The position numbers and the translations under genes were made by a program. This document shows, in pieces, positions 10,558-21,842 of a stretch of 64,000 nucleotides of DNA. Position 1 is the stretch's first letter. Every line of letters starts with the position of its first letter. This stretch comes from Rhipicephalus microplus (taxonomy: Eukaryota > Arthropoda > Arachnida > Ixodida > Ixodidae): the NCBI RefSeq assembly GCF_043290135.1, contig NC_134700.1:159994053-160058052 (forward strand), read 5' to 3'. Under the pieces are notes generated by a model. It was given only the letters and a program-made list of their open reading frames with translations. It ran no database searches and had not been told where the DNA came from.

Positions 10558-11530
10558 TCACACTCCAGCCGCAACTCTTTCTGCGGACCGTAGTGACCCA
10601 GAAAATTCGCCCTTAACAAGGCGCGCTTCGCTTCCTCGAACGCTCTTTGATGCTCTTTTTTTCCAGTGCCAGCATTCTCCCTTGACCGGTAAGTGATAGA
10701 GCGCACCCACGATCATGGCCGAATTCGGCAAGAATTCCGAGTAATAGGTTATGAGCCCCAGAAATGACTCGAGTTGCCTTACCGATTCCGGCCTTAGAGC
10801 AGCTGTTACGGCCTTGAGGTTGTCGCCCAGTGGGTGAAGGCCAGTCGCATTCATCTTGTGCCCCAGAAACTGCACTTCTTTTTCACGAAACCGGCATTAG
10901 GCCTTGTTCAGTTGAAGGCGATTGTCATGAAGTCTCTGGAAAACTTGTCGAAGCGTGGTCGTGCCCTGTTCTTTCTCGGCGATTGTGATGTCGTCTAGGT
11001 ATATACGTACTCTTGACAAGTCCCGTAATAATGACTCAATGCGCCACTGGAACAATGCGGAAGCCGACGAGATGCTGAAGGCTAGTCGGTCGCACGAGTA
11101 CAAGTCTTGGTGCGTATTGATGACAGTCATCGTCTTCGCCTCTTCATCCAGCGGGAGCTGGTTATAGGCATTTTTCAAATCCAGTGTGATGAATACTTTT
11201 CCCCCGTAAAGTGCGGCAGAAATATCATCTGCCTTAGGCAAAGCGTATTGTTTCAGGTGAGTGGCCGGATTCACGGTGGGCTTAACATCACCGTACAATC
11301 TCATGTCTCCATTTTTCTTCACCACTGGTACGACTGGAGCAGCCCATTCGGAAACGCTCACCGGAGTTGCGATGTCTTGCTGCACAAGGCGACCGATTTC
11401 TGCCGAGACAGCATTGCGAAGCGCCAAGGGCACCGGGCAGGCCTTCAAAAACCGTGGGACGGCTCTTTTATTCTTGTGCAGCTTGACGGGCGGACCTTTG
11501 CTATAGTCGAACCGATCTTAAAATAAGTCT
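10558..11530 (-). pseudogene. Reverse transcriptase of the Mag-like element
   Basis: Two frames give an RT palm and fingers (10897-11448) and the connecting region (10558-10875). Visible motifs are SEWAAPVVPVVKKNGDMRLY, FITLDLKNAYNQLPLD (motif A with its Asp), INTHQDLYSCDRLAFSISSA and the catalytic RIYLDDITIAE (YxDD). The following FLGHKMNATGLHP and SFLGLITYY are the usual transition toward RNase H, which then stops. A frameshift separates the two parts near 10890. Reverse transcription in a cytoplasmic particle would be the role of an intact protein. Confidence 0.85.
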
Positions 11531-11649
11531 GAGAAGTCTTCTAGCAGCCCTTTTATGCCAACTTCAGCCTGCAACACATAGACACTAGGAAGAGCGCTTT
11601 CTTCTAAAAATGACACGCCAGCTTCACGGAAAAGCTTGAATAGTGTTTC

Positions 11650-12040
11650 AGCCGCACAGTAGTGGTCCGTCACAATCCACTACCACAAGCGCACTATTCA
11701 CTCGTGTCTTGTCGTGTTCGGCGCCCATGGCGACTCTGCTGACCACTGGAAGAGGACCGAGGAAGCAAGGTAGCCGAAGTGGCGTTTTTTTTTTCTTGTC
11801 TGGGCCACCACTTACGCTTTTTCCTGAAGACATTTTCTGGAATCACGCCAACTGATAAACCCTTGTCGATCAGCACCCGCAGTGTCCTGCCGCCCCAGAC
11901 AAAGCTCCGTACGATTGGCCGCTTATCTGCCTGGTCAACGTTGTTCTGGGCAGACAGAGCGAAAAGCATTTCCTCTGTACTGTCCTTTCTATTCGAAAGC
12001 TCGCTGAGTTCATACGATCCCTGCCGGGTACTGCGCATAC
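11650..12040 (-). pseudogene. Protease of the Mag-like element
   Basis: The minus strand shows RTLRVLIDKGLSVGVIPENV. In retroviral-type aspartic proteases this site reads LIDTGAS; here the Thr-Gly becomes Lys-Gly, so the catalytic loop is damaged while the Asp remains. The zinc knuckle of Gag lies directly upstream (rightward). Confidence 0.65.
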
Positions 12041-12185
12041 GCTGTCACATCCTAGCCAAGTGTCCTTTAGTGCCACACTTGCAGCACACCTTCCTGACAT
12101 GCTGACGTTTGTGTTCCGAGTGGTTGGAGCCACATCAACTAAGTTGACATATAAGTCATACACAGCACAGCACAGTGACATATAA

Positions 12186-12226
12186 GCACAGTGTCAACCG
12201 ACACAGAAGCACGATTGACACTGTGC
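12186..12226. repeat. 12-bp perfect inverted repeat within gag
   Basis: GCACAGTGTCAA (12186-12197) and TTGACACTGTGC (12215-12226) are perfect reverse complements with a 17-nt loop. They lie in a local patch of CACAG and GACATATAAG repeats between the zinc knuckle and the rest of gag. Confidence 0.6.
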
Positions 12227-12444
12227 TCCTGTGTCGTACCCGCTGCTTTTTTTTTGTCTGCTGCTACGACGCCTTTGAACCAGATGAACGTTACCCGCGT
12301 CGTTCTCCGCACATTACTGCACGTACATTACAGTCAGTGATTTCTGACAACATGGCGAATTCCTCAGCTTCCTGCACAGTCAGCTTTCTTTGTGTCAGCA
12401 GGAACAGCCTGGCCTCGTCATTCCGTATGCCACACACTATCCGG

Positions 12445-12598
12445 ATTGATTGATTGATATGTGAGGTTTAACGTCCGAAAACCACCATATGATTATGAGA
12501 GACGCCGTAGTAGAGGGCTCCGGAAATTTCGACCACCTGGGGTTGTTTAACGTGCACCCAAATCTGAGCACACGGGCCTACAACATTTCCGCCTCCAT
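12445..12598 (-). mobile_element. SINE tail insertion, copy 2, with 14-bp target duplication
   Basis: The insert is flanked by CACACACTATCCGG at 12431-12444 and 12599-12612. On the minus strand it ends in TTAAACCTCACATATCAATC followed by a short CAAT repeat. It begins inside the body, so it is 5'-truncated. Exact duplication plus 5' truncation is the signature of target-primed reverse transcription. It interrupts the Mag-like gag. Confidence 0.9.
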
Positions 12599-12899
12599 CA
12601 CACACTATCCGGTCACATAACCACATTAATGCCACATTAATGCCCACAAGTTCGCTCTTTTTCCTCGCGCAATTTTTCATTAAAACGCATTACCTGAGGA
12701 AGTAGTGAATGCTGCCTCGACGGCTTCATTCACTCAACAGATAGAAAAGATTAATTTCACCATATAAGTGATGTATGCTGAAAATAGTGTCATTTGAGTG
12801 CAAATAATCCGGCTACAAATGTTGAAAATATTCTTAGTTGAGCGCAGTGCTGTTGAACAGCGAGAAAATATATTTGACTTTTCTGTACATGATAGTTAT

Positions 12900-13023
12900 G
12901 TATTCTTTCATTTATGCCTTGTACTCCAGTGTATTACTAGTTATTGCTTGAATGTATTGTTTGTATCCCACTCCTGCATGGGCCTGGGTAGGGCCTGCAG
13001 TATCTGTAAATAAATAAATAAAT
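12900..13023 (+). mobile_element. LINE 3' end fragment inserted in gag
   Basis: The right part reads CCCACTCCTGCATGGGCCTG then GGGCCTGCAGTATCTGTAAA and closes with an (AAAT)n tail to about 13023, after which gag coding resumes on the other strand. This is the usual 3' terminus of a non-LTR element. The left boundary is not fixed and may lie as far left as 12640. Confidence 0.6.
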
Positions 13024-13390
13024 AACATTCTGTACAGAAAGTTGCCGAAGTTGCAGTCTTTTGCAAGACGTCGCAAGTCCACGACAAAATCTTTGACCGC
13101 CTCGTCTCCTTGCCTCCGCACAAAAAAATGCATGACTTTCCATAGTCTCATTCACCTGCGGGGCTGTAGTGTTCTTCCAACACCTTTGCGATGTCGTCGA
13201 CGTTAGGCTGTTCACGGGCGTCGACGGGAATTGTCCCTGAATGACTCGAACCACGCTGTTGCTGAGTGATGCTACTAAGAGTGGCCGACGCTTTGAAGAG
13301 TCCGTGATATTGTTGCTTTCAATGTAGGCCTCGAGACGCATCCGGTAGGTATCTCAGCAGCTCGCTGTCTCATCAAACTCCGGCGGCCTC

Positions 13391-13409
13391 GATCCCATCC
13401 TCGTCACCA
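13391..13409 (-). promoter_or_regulatory. Primer binding site, serine tRNA type
   Basis: One base inside the 5' LTR, the minus strand reads TGGTGACGAGGATGGGATC. This pairs, with one mismatch over the first 17 bases, with the 3' end of tRNA-Ser(GCT) as I remember it (...ATCCCATCCTCGTCG plus CCA). Confidence 0.7.
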
Positions 13410-13410
13410 C

Positions 13411-13584
13411 TGAAGTGAGGCAATGTAGCAGCAACACGAACTCAACACGTTCTTGCTTGGAACTTGGCCTTTTTATAGACCGTAAAACGTGGGTACCGAC
13501 ACGAGTTGTGGTTGAGTTCATAGGGGCTTGCTAACAAGTGATGAGAAAACGTTCAGGTGTAAGCAGTTTATCGGCGACGCTGCA
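13411..13584 (-). repeat. 5' LTR of the Mag-like element
   Basis: Partner of 10061-10237, with TG...CA ends on the minus strand and the promoter-like CTATAAAAAGGCC. The primer site follows it immediately, identifying it as the 5' LTR. Confidence 0.8.
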
Positions 13585-14377
13585 GATGGTTTTTCTGGCA
13601 ATGACAAGAAAACCATGCGAAACCTGCGCTTGAGACAATGTGTTCTGTGACTTCAGCTATGCGCACATGATTTACATCAATCCATTTCGGCTCTAATCCT
13701 GCTCTTCTATAGAACTGCTATCTTCTAAGTGTTTAGAATACCTGTCCGCATATTTCAAAGCGAGGTTCGGGTCAATGACTGCTTATATACCAAACGTTGT
13801 TATATACAGTACTCTCCTTTCGTCGTGACGTGTACGGCTGGGGCTGATGTCTTGGGTGGTCGCGAAGGAGAAACGGAGAACTAAAGCAAACGCGAAGCAC
13901 AGCTCAATACAATTGACAGCGAAGGTAAGCTACAGGAGGAAGGCTGCAAACGGCTGCGGAAACGCAGCGCTCCGCGAGCTCGGTTACTCGCATAGTTGAC
14001 ATGCGCAGTAAGCGTGGAGCTCGTATTTGTGTAGGGAAATGCAAAGGACACGCCATGGTAGAAATTCACGCACCAGCTGGCTTTCTTCCGTCACCGCTAA
14101 ACGGCACAAGTAGGCGACACCAGCAGAGCCAAGCCAGGTTGGATCCGCCGGTTGACGCAAGAGGATGCACGTCCACTGTGAAAGTAAACAATGACTAAAG
14201 CATCTTGAAGTATTTGCGCAAGCACGTGCGAACAAAGATCAGAAACACGAGCGGGCGCAATGTAAGAGCTGTTTTTTTAACACTTACTTGAGAACCCTCA
14301 CTTCTAAGCATTCTGGTAAAATTTTGTATTGCGCGTTGGTTAATCAGAAATGTGACAAACTGAGCAGTGTACAGAAA
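13585..14377. other. unassigned DNA
   Basis: No gene or repeat recognised. Confidence 0.4.
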
Positions 14378-14590
14378 GAATGTAGTATTAAACACAGGCT
14401 CCCGTTTATTAAATATGCAAACAATGTAGTGTACAGTATTCCTCTAACGTGTATTGATGTACATGTAGGGCAGAGTGGCTCATGCGTTAACACGAGGCTC
14501 AGGGAACATACGTCGTGTCTAAAAGGTCACCCTATCACACATTTATCACTGCACAGTAGTGAAGTTGCATGTATAATAACCACCGTATAA
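14378..14590 (+). pseudogene. Penelope-like GIY-YIG endonuclease fragment
   Basis: The plus frame reads VVYSIPLTCIDVHVGQSGS followed by VNTRLREHTSCLKG and HLSLHSSE. Penelope-like elements usually show a VVY-IPL-C...VYIGQTGRC-NTRLREH pattern here, so this is the GIY-YIG domain with the second motif altered (YIG to HVG). No RT is attached. It differs from the GIY-YIG domain of the element at 27248-31841, so it belongs to another Penelope lineage. Confidence 0.7.
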
Positions 14591-15762
14591 TTTATAGTTC
14601 GCAACCGAACTTGGAGAGAGATTATGAAATCGTGTTACACTAACAAGCTGAAAGAAAACCGTGCTAGCCACCCATCGGTTGCCTTACTTGAAAAGAAAAT
14701 TTACCTTTTGTTTTATGTTCATTGACAATATTTCTGCTTACCTGGTCGGCAATATTCTTGCACACTGTTTCCGGCGTAGCTGATTCTTCAAGCACAGCAA
14801 GTCCAAGGCTAACTTGTACGTTAGATGTCGGGGTGAAGACCAAATCTGCGACAGTTGTTTGGTAACGTTGAAACAAAAAACGTAGCTGACCCTCCTATAT
14901 AGAAATTGGAATAAAACGTAAGTGAAACGAGTCTTTACAGATGAAGTTGAGCGTTTATTGCTCATTGCTTCAGCAACAGCAACAAATTGCGACGTTAGGA
15001 ATGGCAAGCAGCTATAAATTAGCAGCGCACACCTGAAGCAGAAACCCACGAAACATAATAAAAGCTAAAAAAACATCTAGTAAACGTCCAAAGAGGATAG
15101 ACCAAAGGTATATCGCAAGTTTTATCGAGGTGTTTAGACCTAAGCAGCTTGAAACCTCCTGTAGCTGTGCTAATGCCATGTTATTAGACGTCTAGAAACT
15201 GCTAGCGAGAAATCTAAAAACTTCTTGCTAGATTTTGAAAGAACTTTTGTAAATGTTTATCTAAATTTTATTATTAGAAACCTGGTAATCTTATTGCCAG
15301 AATTCTAAAAAAACTTTTGATAGATTTTCGAAACGTCTTTTTTAGACATTTCTTTCTATAATTAAACCAGCTTGAGCATGTCCCGTAGTCAAGTAGTTAC
15401 ACCACGTCAGCGTTTTGTAATCAGTTCATTTATCTGTTCACTATTGAGAGTGACAAGTGGCGACACCACCATAAAATGGTATCAGATTCATTGGTAGAAC
15501 TTTTATACCCAGCAAAATTGGGGCCCTATTTGTAGAAAGAATGACTCAGGGACCGCCGTCTATCATTACGATAATCTGTCTTTCTTGGAGACGAGAGCAG
15601 CCTTTTCTACCTCACCTAATTTTTGTTTCTGGTGTTCTCTGGAATGCATCGTACTGCACACGCATATGTAAAGGCAAAATTTCAACAAATAGTATGTTGT
15701 TTCATAGTTGTAACCTTTATTATACATAGCAATTATTCCGATGATATACAGACCACTTGTCA

Positions 15763-15772
<10 letters not shown>
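14591..15772. other. unassigned DNA
   Basis: The stretch 15140-15370 is AT-rich with many TCTAAAA / TTTTAGA words. Nothing coding is supported. Confidence 0.4.

Positions 15773-15806
<34 letters not shown>
15773..15806. repeat. (ATC)n tail of the RTE LINE
   Basis: An uninterrupted run of about 11 ATC units marks the 3' terminus of the minus-strand LINE. Confidence 0.85.
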
Positions 15807-15812
15807 GCCTGT

Positions 15813-18800
15813 CTACGTCCACTGCAGGACAAAAGCCTCTCCCATGTTCCGCCAGTTAACCCGGTCCTGTGCTTGCTGTTGCCAATTTATACCCGCAAAC
15901 TTCTTAATCTCATCTGCCCACCTAACCTTCTGTCTCCCCCTACCCCGCTTCCCTTCTCTGGGAATCCAGTTGGTGACCCTTAATGACCAGCGGTTATCCT
16001 GTCTACGTGCTACATGCCCGGCCCATGTCCATTTCCTCTTCTTTATTGCAGCGATGATATCCTTAACTCCCGTTTGTCCCCTAATCCACTCTGCTCTCTT
16101 CTTGTCTCTTAAGGTTACACCTACCATTTTTCTTTCCATTGCTCGCTGCGTCGTCCTCAATTTAAGTATAACCCTCTTTGTGAGTCTCCAGGTTTCTGCT
16201 CCGTAGCTAAGTACCGGCAAGATACAGCTGTTATATACCTTCCTCTTAAGGGACAGTGGCAATCTACTTGTCATAATTTGAGAGTGCCTGCCGAATGTGC
16301 TCCACCCCATTCTTATTCTTCTAGTTACTTCAATCTCGTGGTTAGGCTCTGCGGTTATTACCTGCCCTAAATAGACAGTCTTTTACAACTTCAAGTGCAC
16401 TATTACCTATCGCAAAGCGCTGCTCCTTTCCGAGGTTGTTGTACATTACTTTCGTTTTCTGCAGATTAATTTTAAGACCCACCTTTCTGCTCTCCTTGTC
16501 TAACTCCGTAATCATGAGTTGCAATTCGTCCCCTGAGTTACTCAGCAATGCAATGTCATCGGCGAAGCGCAGGTTACTGAGGTACTCTCCATTAACTCTT
16601 ATCCCTAGCTGTTCCCATTCTAGGCTTCTGAAAACGTCCTGTAAGCACGCAGTGAATAGCATTGGGGAGATTGTGTCCCCCTGCCTTACACCCTTCTTTA
16701 TTGGTATTCTGTTGCTTTTTTATGAAGCACTATGGTAGCAGTTGATCCCCTGTAGATTTCTTCCAGAATGTTTATATATATTTCATCTACGCCCTGATTC
16801 CGCAGTGTCTGCATGACGGCTGATATTTCTACTGAATCAAACGCCTTCTCGTAATCTATGAAGGCTATGTATAGTGGTTGGTTATACTCTGAGCATTTCT
16901 CTATTACCTGATTGATAGTATGAATGTGGTCAATTGTTGAGTAGCCTGTTCTAAATCCTGCTTGTTCCTTTGGTTGATTGAATACTAATGTTTTCTTTAC
17001 TCTGCTAGCAATTACCTTTGTAAATAGCTTGTATACTACAGAGAGCAAGCTGATCGGCCTGTAATTCTTCAAGTCCTTGTCATCTCCTTTCTTATGTATT
17101 AAGATGATGTTAGCGTTCTTCCAAGACTCTGGTACTTTTCCCGTCAGGAGACACCTCGTAAATAGAGTGGCTAGTTTTGCTAACACAATCTGTCCTCCCT
17201 CTTTCAGCAGATCTGATGTTACTTGATCCTCACCAGCAGCTTTGCCTCTGTGCATGCTCTCCAAAGCTTTTCTGACTTCTTCTATCATTACCGGTGGGGT
17301 GTCGTCTGGGTTACTGCTAGTTCTTATAGTATTAAGGTCGTGGTTGTCTCGGCTACTGTACAGATCTCTGTAAAGCTCCTCCGCTATTTTGACTATCCTA
17401 TCCATATTGGTAGTTAATTTGCCTTCTTTGTCCCTTAGTGCATACATCCGGCTTTTGCCTATCCGAAGTTTCCTCTTCACTGCTTTGACGCTTCCTCCGT
17501 TTTTCAGAGCGTGCTCAATTCTCTCCATGTTATACCTTCTTACATCGCATACTTTACGTCTATTAATCAGCTTCGAAAGCTCTGCGAGTTCTATTTTGTC
17601 TGTTGTACTTGACATTTTCATGATTTGACGCTTCTTAATTAGGTTCTTCGTTTCCTGGGAAAGCTTGCCGGTGTCCTGTCTAGCTACCCTGCCTCCAACT
17701 TCCACTGCACACTCCGTGATGATACTCGTCAGATTATCATTCATTGTATCTACGCTAAGGTTGGTTTCCTCGCTAAGAGCAGAGTACCTGTTCTGCAGTG
17801 ACACTCTGAATTCCTGTACTTTCCCTCTCAGTGCTAGCTCATTGATTTGCTTCTTGCGTATCAGTTTCTGTCGTTCCTTCTTCAAGTCTAGGCGGATTCG
17901 AGCCCGTACCATTCTATGGTCACTGCATCTTACCTTGCCAACCACTTCCACATCCTGCACGACTCCTGGGTGTGCAGTCATTATAACGTCTATTTCGTTC
18001 TTATTTACGCCATTAGGGCTCCTCCATGTCCACTTGCGGTTTTCTCGTTTTCGGTAGAAGGTATTCAAAATACGCAGATTATTGCGTTCTGCGAATTCTA
18101 CTAGTAGCTCTCTTCTGGCGTTTCTAGTGCCGATGCCATGATCTCCTACTGCCTGGTCTCCAGCCTGCTTCTTCCCTACCTTTGCATTAAAGTCGCCCAT
18201 TACTATAGTATACTGTGTTTTCACCTTCCTCATTGCCGATTCCACGTCTTCATAGAAGCTTTCAACTGAAGCGTCATCATGGCTGGATGTAGGCGCGTAA
18301 GCCTGTACTACCTTCATTTTGTATCTTTTATTCAGTTTAATTACAATGCCTACCACCCTTTAATTAATGCTATAGTAATCCTCTATGTTTCCAGCTATGT
18401 TTCTGTGAATTAGGAACCCTACTCCCAGTTCTCTTCTGTTTGCCAAGCCCCGATAGCAAATGACGTGCCCATTCTGTAGCACAGTATAGGCCTCATCTGT
18501 CCTCCTAACCTCACTCAGCCCTATTATATCCCATTTAATGCCTTCTAGCTCCTCGAATAGTACAGCTAGACTTCCCTCACTAGATAATGTTCTAACGTTA
18601 AACGTTGCTAAGTTCAAGTTCCAATGGTGGCCTGTCCGTATCCAGAGATTCCTAGCACCCTCTGCTGCTTTGCAGATCTGACCGCCGCCGTGGTCAGATG
18701 CTCCGCAGCTGGTGGGGACTGAGGGCCGTGAGTTAATTGACGAATGCCTACGGGAGGGGGTGGCCAGATACTGCACCAGGGTGGCCAATCCTTCTCTGGT

Positions 18801-18866
18801 GAGATCATCGGTGCGTACCGGCTTTAAGTCGGTACGATCAGACAGTAGTGGGAATGCTCCATGCAT
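15813..18866 (-). pseudogene. RTE endonuclease-reverse transcriptase
   Basis: The ORF starts near 18866. The AP-endonuclease comes first: LATFNVRTL, then IIGLSEVRRTD, TIVMGDFNAKVG and KVRCSDHRMVRARI. RT follows: NANIILIHKKGDDKDLKNYR, IDYEKAFDSV (motif A), KGVRQGDTISPMLF (motif B) and LRFADDIALLSN (motif C, FADD). A C-terminal domain ends the protein (YGAETWRLTKR, WTWAGHVARRQD). Breaks: an in-frame TAA at 18360, a one-base frameshift in an A-run near 16720 and another near 16378. The intact protein would nick target DNA and copy its own RNA at the nick. Confidence 0.9.
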
Positions 18867-19395
18867 GTCTTCCTTATTGTTGTTCAGCAGCGTTGGCGGC
18901 CACCCACCACGGAGCCCAACGAGGGGACGCTACAAGGTTACAAATGCTGAAACCTGCAGACGCCAGCCGTACAACGCCACTATAACCCAATGCGCCTAGA
19001 CCAAGGTAGGCTATTTGCACAGGGTTAACCCTAGCCGCCAGGAAGTTTGGAAGTAAACGGAAGAGAGTAGAAGACAGGACAGATATATAGTAAGAGATAA
19101 AGACGAAGATGTAGGGAGAGAGAGATAGGAAAGGCGACTGCCGATTCCCCTGGGTGGGTCAGCTCAGGGGTGCCGTCTACGTGAAGCCGGGGCCAAAGGG
19201 GTGTGTTGCCTCTGCCGGGGGGCCTTAACGGTCCAATCACCCAGCGTCGGCTCAACCCCCAGGATCCCCTTTTCCTCAGACACGGCAAAGCCACGCACGG
19301 CTAGGCATGGGAGGGAGTCGAAACTCCCCCGTTAGCTCGGGTTCGTGGTGTCGCTACACACCAAACGCCTACTTGCGCAGGCGCCCCTGCGACCC
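18867..19395 (-). repeat. 5' untranslated region of the RTE LINE
   Basis: GC-rich non-coding DNA directly upstream of the RTE ORF. It contains GGGAGTTTCGACTCCCTCCC-like palindromic wording near 19310-19330 and should hold the element's promoter. The 5' boundary is placed where another LINE's coding sequence begins. Confidence 0.55.
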
Positions 19396-19399
19396 TGAT

Positions 19400-19580
19400 G
19401 AACCATTATCAATACGTTTCTCTAAATGACACCTGCTCAAGTCGAGTTAACGTTTCTGGTGTACCTCAGGGTTCCGTGCTTGGGCCTCTATTATTTTTGA
19501 TATTTGTAAATGATATTACCACTGAAAAATATTGTTAAGATTGAACTCTATGCAGATGACTGCGTGATTTATGAAATAGT
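19400..19580 (+). pseudogene. Reverse transcriptase fragment of a Jockey/CR1-type LINE
   Basis: The plus strand encodes VSGVPQGSVLGPLLFLIFV (RT motif B) and, after a one-base shift, IELYADDCVIYEI (motif C, YADD). Both are unmistakable for non-LTR RTs. Only about 60 codons survive, and it is unrelated in strand and wording to the RTE copy at its left. Confidence 0.85.
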
Positions 19581-20277
19581 TATGGGTCAGCAGCCGAGTA
19601 TCTTAGCCACTATACCACTGTGGCAGGGCGACAATATGGGCAAGAGTATCATAAATTTATGCCTGGAGGCATAATGTAGGCATGAAACATGACTTCCACT
19701 GCACGTGTCACTCGTGGAGCCAGACTTTTCCCATGTAAAATAGCGCAACTGTGAATGTTACTGGTTTCAACTGGTATTAACTGGGACCAACTAGTTCGAA
19801 CAGGAAACCATCTGGTCACAGCAATGAAGCAACTGGTTTCAGCTACAAGGTAACAGGAAGGCATGTCCACTTGTACCGGAAGTAACTGGCCCCATTTTGG
19901 ATTCAGCTAGAACTTTAACCTGCTCTACTGGAAGCAAGTCGTTCCAGTTCACTAGCTGCATAAGCATCATTCGCACTATCTCGTTGCCTGTCTTCTTTCT
20001 TTCTCTCTCTATATATAGTACTGTACAATGAGTATTTATACTCATTGACCTCCGAGAGGGTGTTTCCCTTTGCCCCGTAAGATAAAAAAGTGGTTTCTTT
20101 TTGTGGGTTATTCGCATAAAATCTGCCTTGGTCGTAATTAATAGTCATTTGCCACTGATAACACCATGATGTGATTCTTTAGAAGTTTTCATTTAATTTA
20201 ATCTGATCCTCAATTGACCGAGTACCACGAAATGAATGATGAACACAAAGACCAGTGAATGGTAAAAAAAAAGAAAG
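19581..20277. other. Unassigned DNA with CTGGTTTCA-type words
   Basis: From about 19750 to 19930 the sequence repeats degenerate ACTGGTnnCAAC words, reminiscent of the minisatellite at 24640-24950 on the other side of the gypsy relic. Nothing else is recognised. Confidence 0.4.
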
Positions 20278-21716
20278 TTACAAACGCGCAATGAATGGTT
20301 TCATGCGCACAACATGAACGCCGTCCGGGCTCTGTCGTGTGCTGGTCCGTGCCTGCGGTGTTGTTGAGTCCGGGACCACTTCGTAGTTAACGTCACTGTC
20401 ACGGTGTAGCACTTTGTATGGGTCGAAACACCGGCTAAGTAGCTTTTCACTGAGTCCTCGGCGGCGAACGGGCGTCCACACCCAAAATTTGTCTCCGGTG
20501 TTGTAGACCACGTCCCTGTGGCGGGTATTATAGCGTCGTGCGTCTGCTTGCTGCTGGTGGCCGATGTGCAGTCGTGGAAGCTCAAGCTTCCTCGGCACGC
20601 TCTGCGAATTCCTCGGCGTCAGTTGCCAACTCATCGTTGTCTTGACATGGTGGCATGGAGTCGAGCATGGTCTGCACTTCGCGGCCGTAGTGAAGCTGAA
20701 ATGGCATGAATCGCGTGGTCTCTTGCACAGCGGTGTTATGCGCGAAGGTCGCGTAAGGCAAGATCCTGTCCCATGTCTTGTGCTGCACATCTATGTATAT
20801 TGCGATCATATCTGTGAGCACCTTATTCAGCCGCTCGATAAGCCCGTTCGTTTGCGGATGGTACTTGGTTGTCTTTCGGTGCCCGGTGTTGCTTAGTTTA
20901 CAAACTTAATTCTTCTATAAGCTGCGCCGTGAATGCTCTGCCTCTGTCTGTTATGACGCTAGAAGGTGCACCGTGACGCAATACGATGTGGCGTATGAAA
21001 AATTGCGCTACCTCTGAGGCCGTGGCTCGTGGGATCACCTGTGTGGGTGGTAGTGGTTAAAAGATGAGAGAAGGCACCTAATTTTTGCAACCCGGTCGGG
21101 AGCACGGCGCAGTGCCTCGCCTGTGGCTCAGCGTAGCGTGTTAAATAATCGGTCGCTGCGATCACCCGTTTGTTGTCGTCAAAAGACATGGGAAATGGGC
21201 CTAGAATGCCCATGCCAACTTGTTCGAAAGGCGTAGAGGGTGCTTCGATTTGCTGAAGTCAGCCAGCCGGCTCAACAGATGGTTACATTCGGCGCTGGCA
21301 TTCCCGACAGCCTTTGATGTACTGTTTGACGCATGTCGAAAGTCCACGCCAATACTACTTCTCGCTCACTCTGGCAAGTGTACGTGAGTAGCCTAGGCGG
21401 CCAGACGTGGGTTCGTCATGGCAAGAGAAAAGGACGTCGTCTCGCATGTCCCGAGGAACCACCATGAGGTAGGCACGGTCGTTCGAACGGGCGTTCTTCT
21501 TGTATCGTTTCTTGTATCTTCTTGTATCGTTTCTTGGGCGTTTTTCTTGTATCTTGTATCGTCTTGTAACGTCGTTTTGTCTGGCTCGCCGTCTCGCAGG
21601 CAAAACGACGTCAACGAGCGGGAGAGATGACGTGGTATGTTTGTGTCGTGGCCCTTCAAGCTATCTATGATTGGTCGAATTTCTTCGTCGTCGCGTTGTC
21701 GTTTGCTCAAGTCCAA
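20278..21716 (-). pseudogene. Integrase of the LTR-less gypsy relic
   Basis: The frames show the region before the zinc-binding part ([20 protein letters not shown]), a core start VGMGILGPFPMSFDDNKR, ATDYLTRYAE, the late core (ILPYATFAHNTAVQETTRFM, PFQLHYGREV) and a C-terminal module KLLSRCFDPYKVLHRDSD. In gypsy integrases the first segment is VGMDILGPF; the catalytic Asp is Gly here. A TTCTTGTATCG minisatellite has expanded inside the frame at 21490-21580. Confidence 0.8.
21490..21580. repeat. TTCTTGTATCG minisatellite within integrase
   Basis: TCTTGTATCGT-like units recur about five times and add a lysine/arginine/threonine-rich insert to the relic integrase that related proteins lack. Confidence 0.65.
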
Positions 21717-21842
21717 CGAGCTAATGGCTCCCAGGAAGCATTCGTCGTCCTCTGCTCTCCCCGGCTGACGAGACGAAGCGGTGTGCGCGACAGTGTGTCA
21801 GCGTCTTCATGCTTACAGCCGGACTTATAAACGATGGTGACG

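Larger units (their letters stand above)
12050..13341 (-). pseudogene. Gag of the Mag-like element
   Basis: The Gag starts near 13341 (MRLEAYIESNNITDSSKRRP, then LVASLSNSVVRVIQG) and continues through LRRLAKDCNFGNFLYRML near 13030. It resumes after inserted DNA at about 12612 with LCDRIVCGIRND and QEAEEFAMLSEITD, and ends near 12060-12100 in a CCHC zinc knuckle (CKCGTKGHL). Two insertions split it: a LINE 3' end (to 13023) and a SINE tail (12445-12598). Several frameshifts are present. Confidence 0.75.
10061..13584 (-). mobile_element. Mag-like Ty3/gypsy retrotransposon, internally deleted
   Basis: The two ends share a diverged LTR (10061-10237 and 13411-13584). The primer binding site and polypurine tract are in place, and gag, protease and RT remain in order on the minus strand. 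After the RT the frame passes quickly to a pol C-terminal tail, so RNase H and integrase have been deleted. A serine-tRNA primer site and the RT wording point to the Mag lineage. A SINE tail and a LINE 3' end have since inserted in gag. The copy could move only with proteins supplied from elsewhere, and its frames are broken. Confidence 0.85.
15773..19395 (-). mobile_element. RTE-type LINE, near full length
   Basis: The element runs leftward from a 5' region near 19395 through a single endonuclease-RT open frame to a very short 3' UTR ending in a (TGA)n run (plus-strand (ATC)n, 15773-15806). One large ORF, an almost absent 3' UTR and a trinucleotide tail are typical of the RTE clade. At 19396 it abuts a fragment of an unrelated LINE. 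The frame carries one stop and two frameshifts, so the copy is inactive but not very old. Confidence 0.85.
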
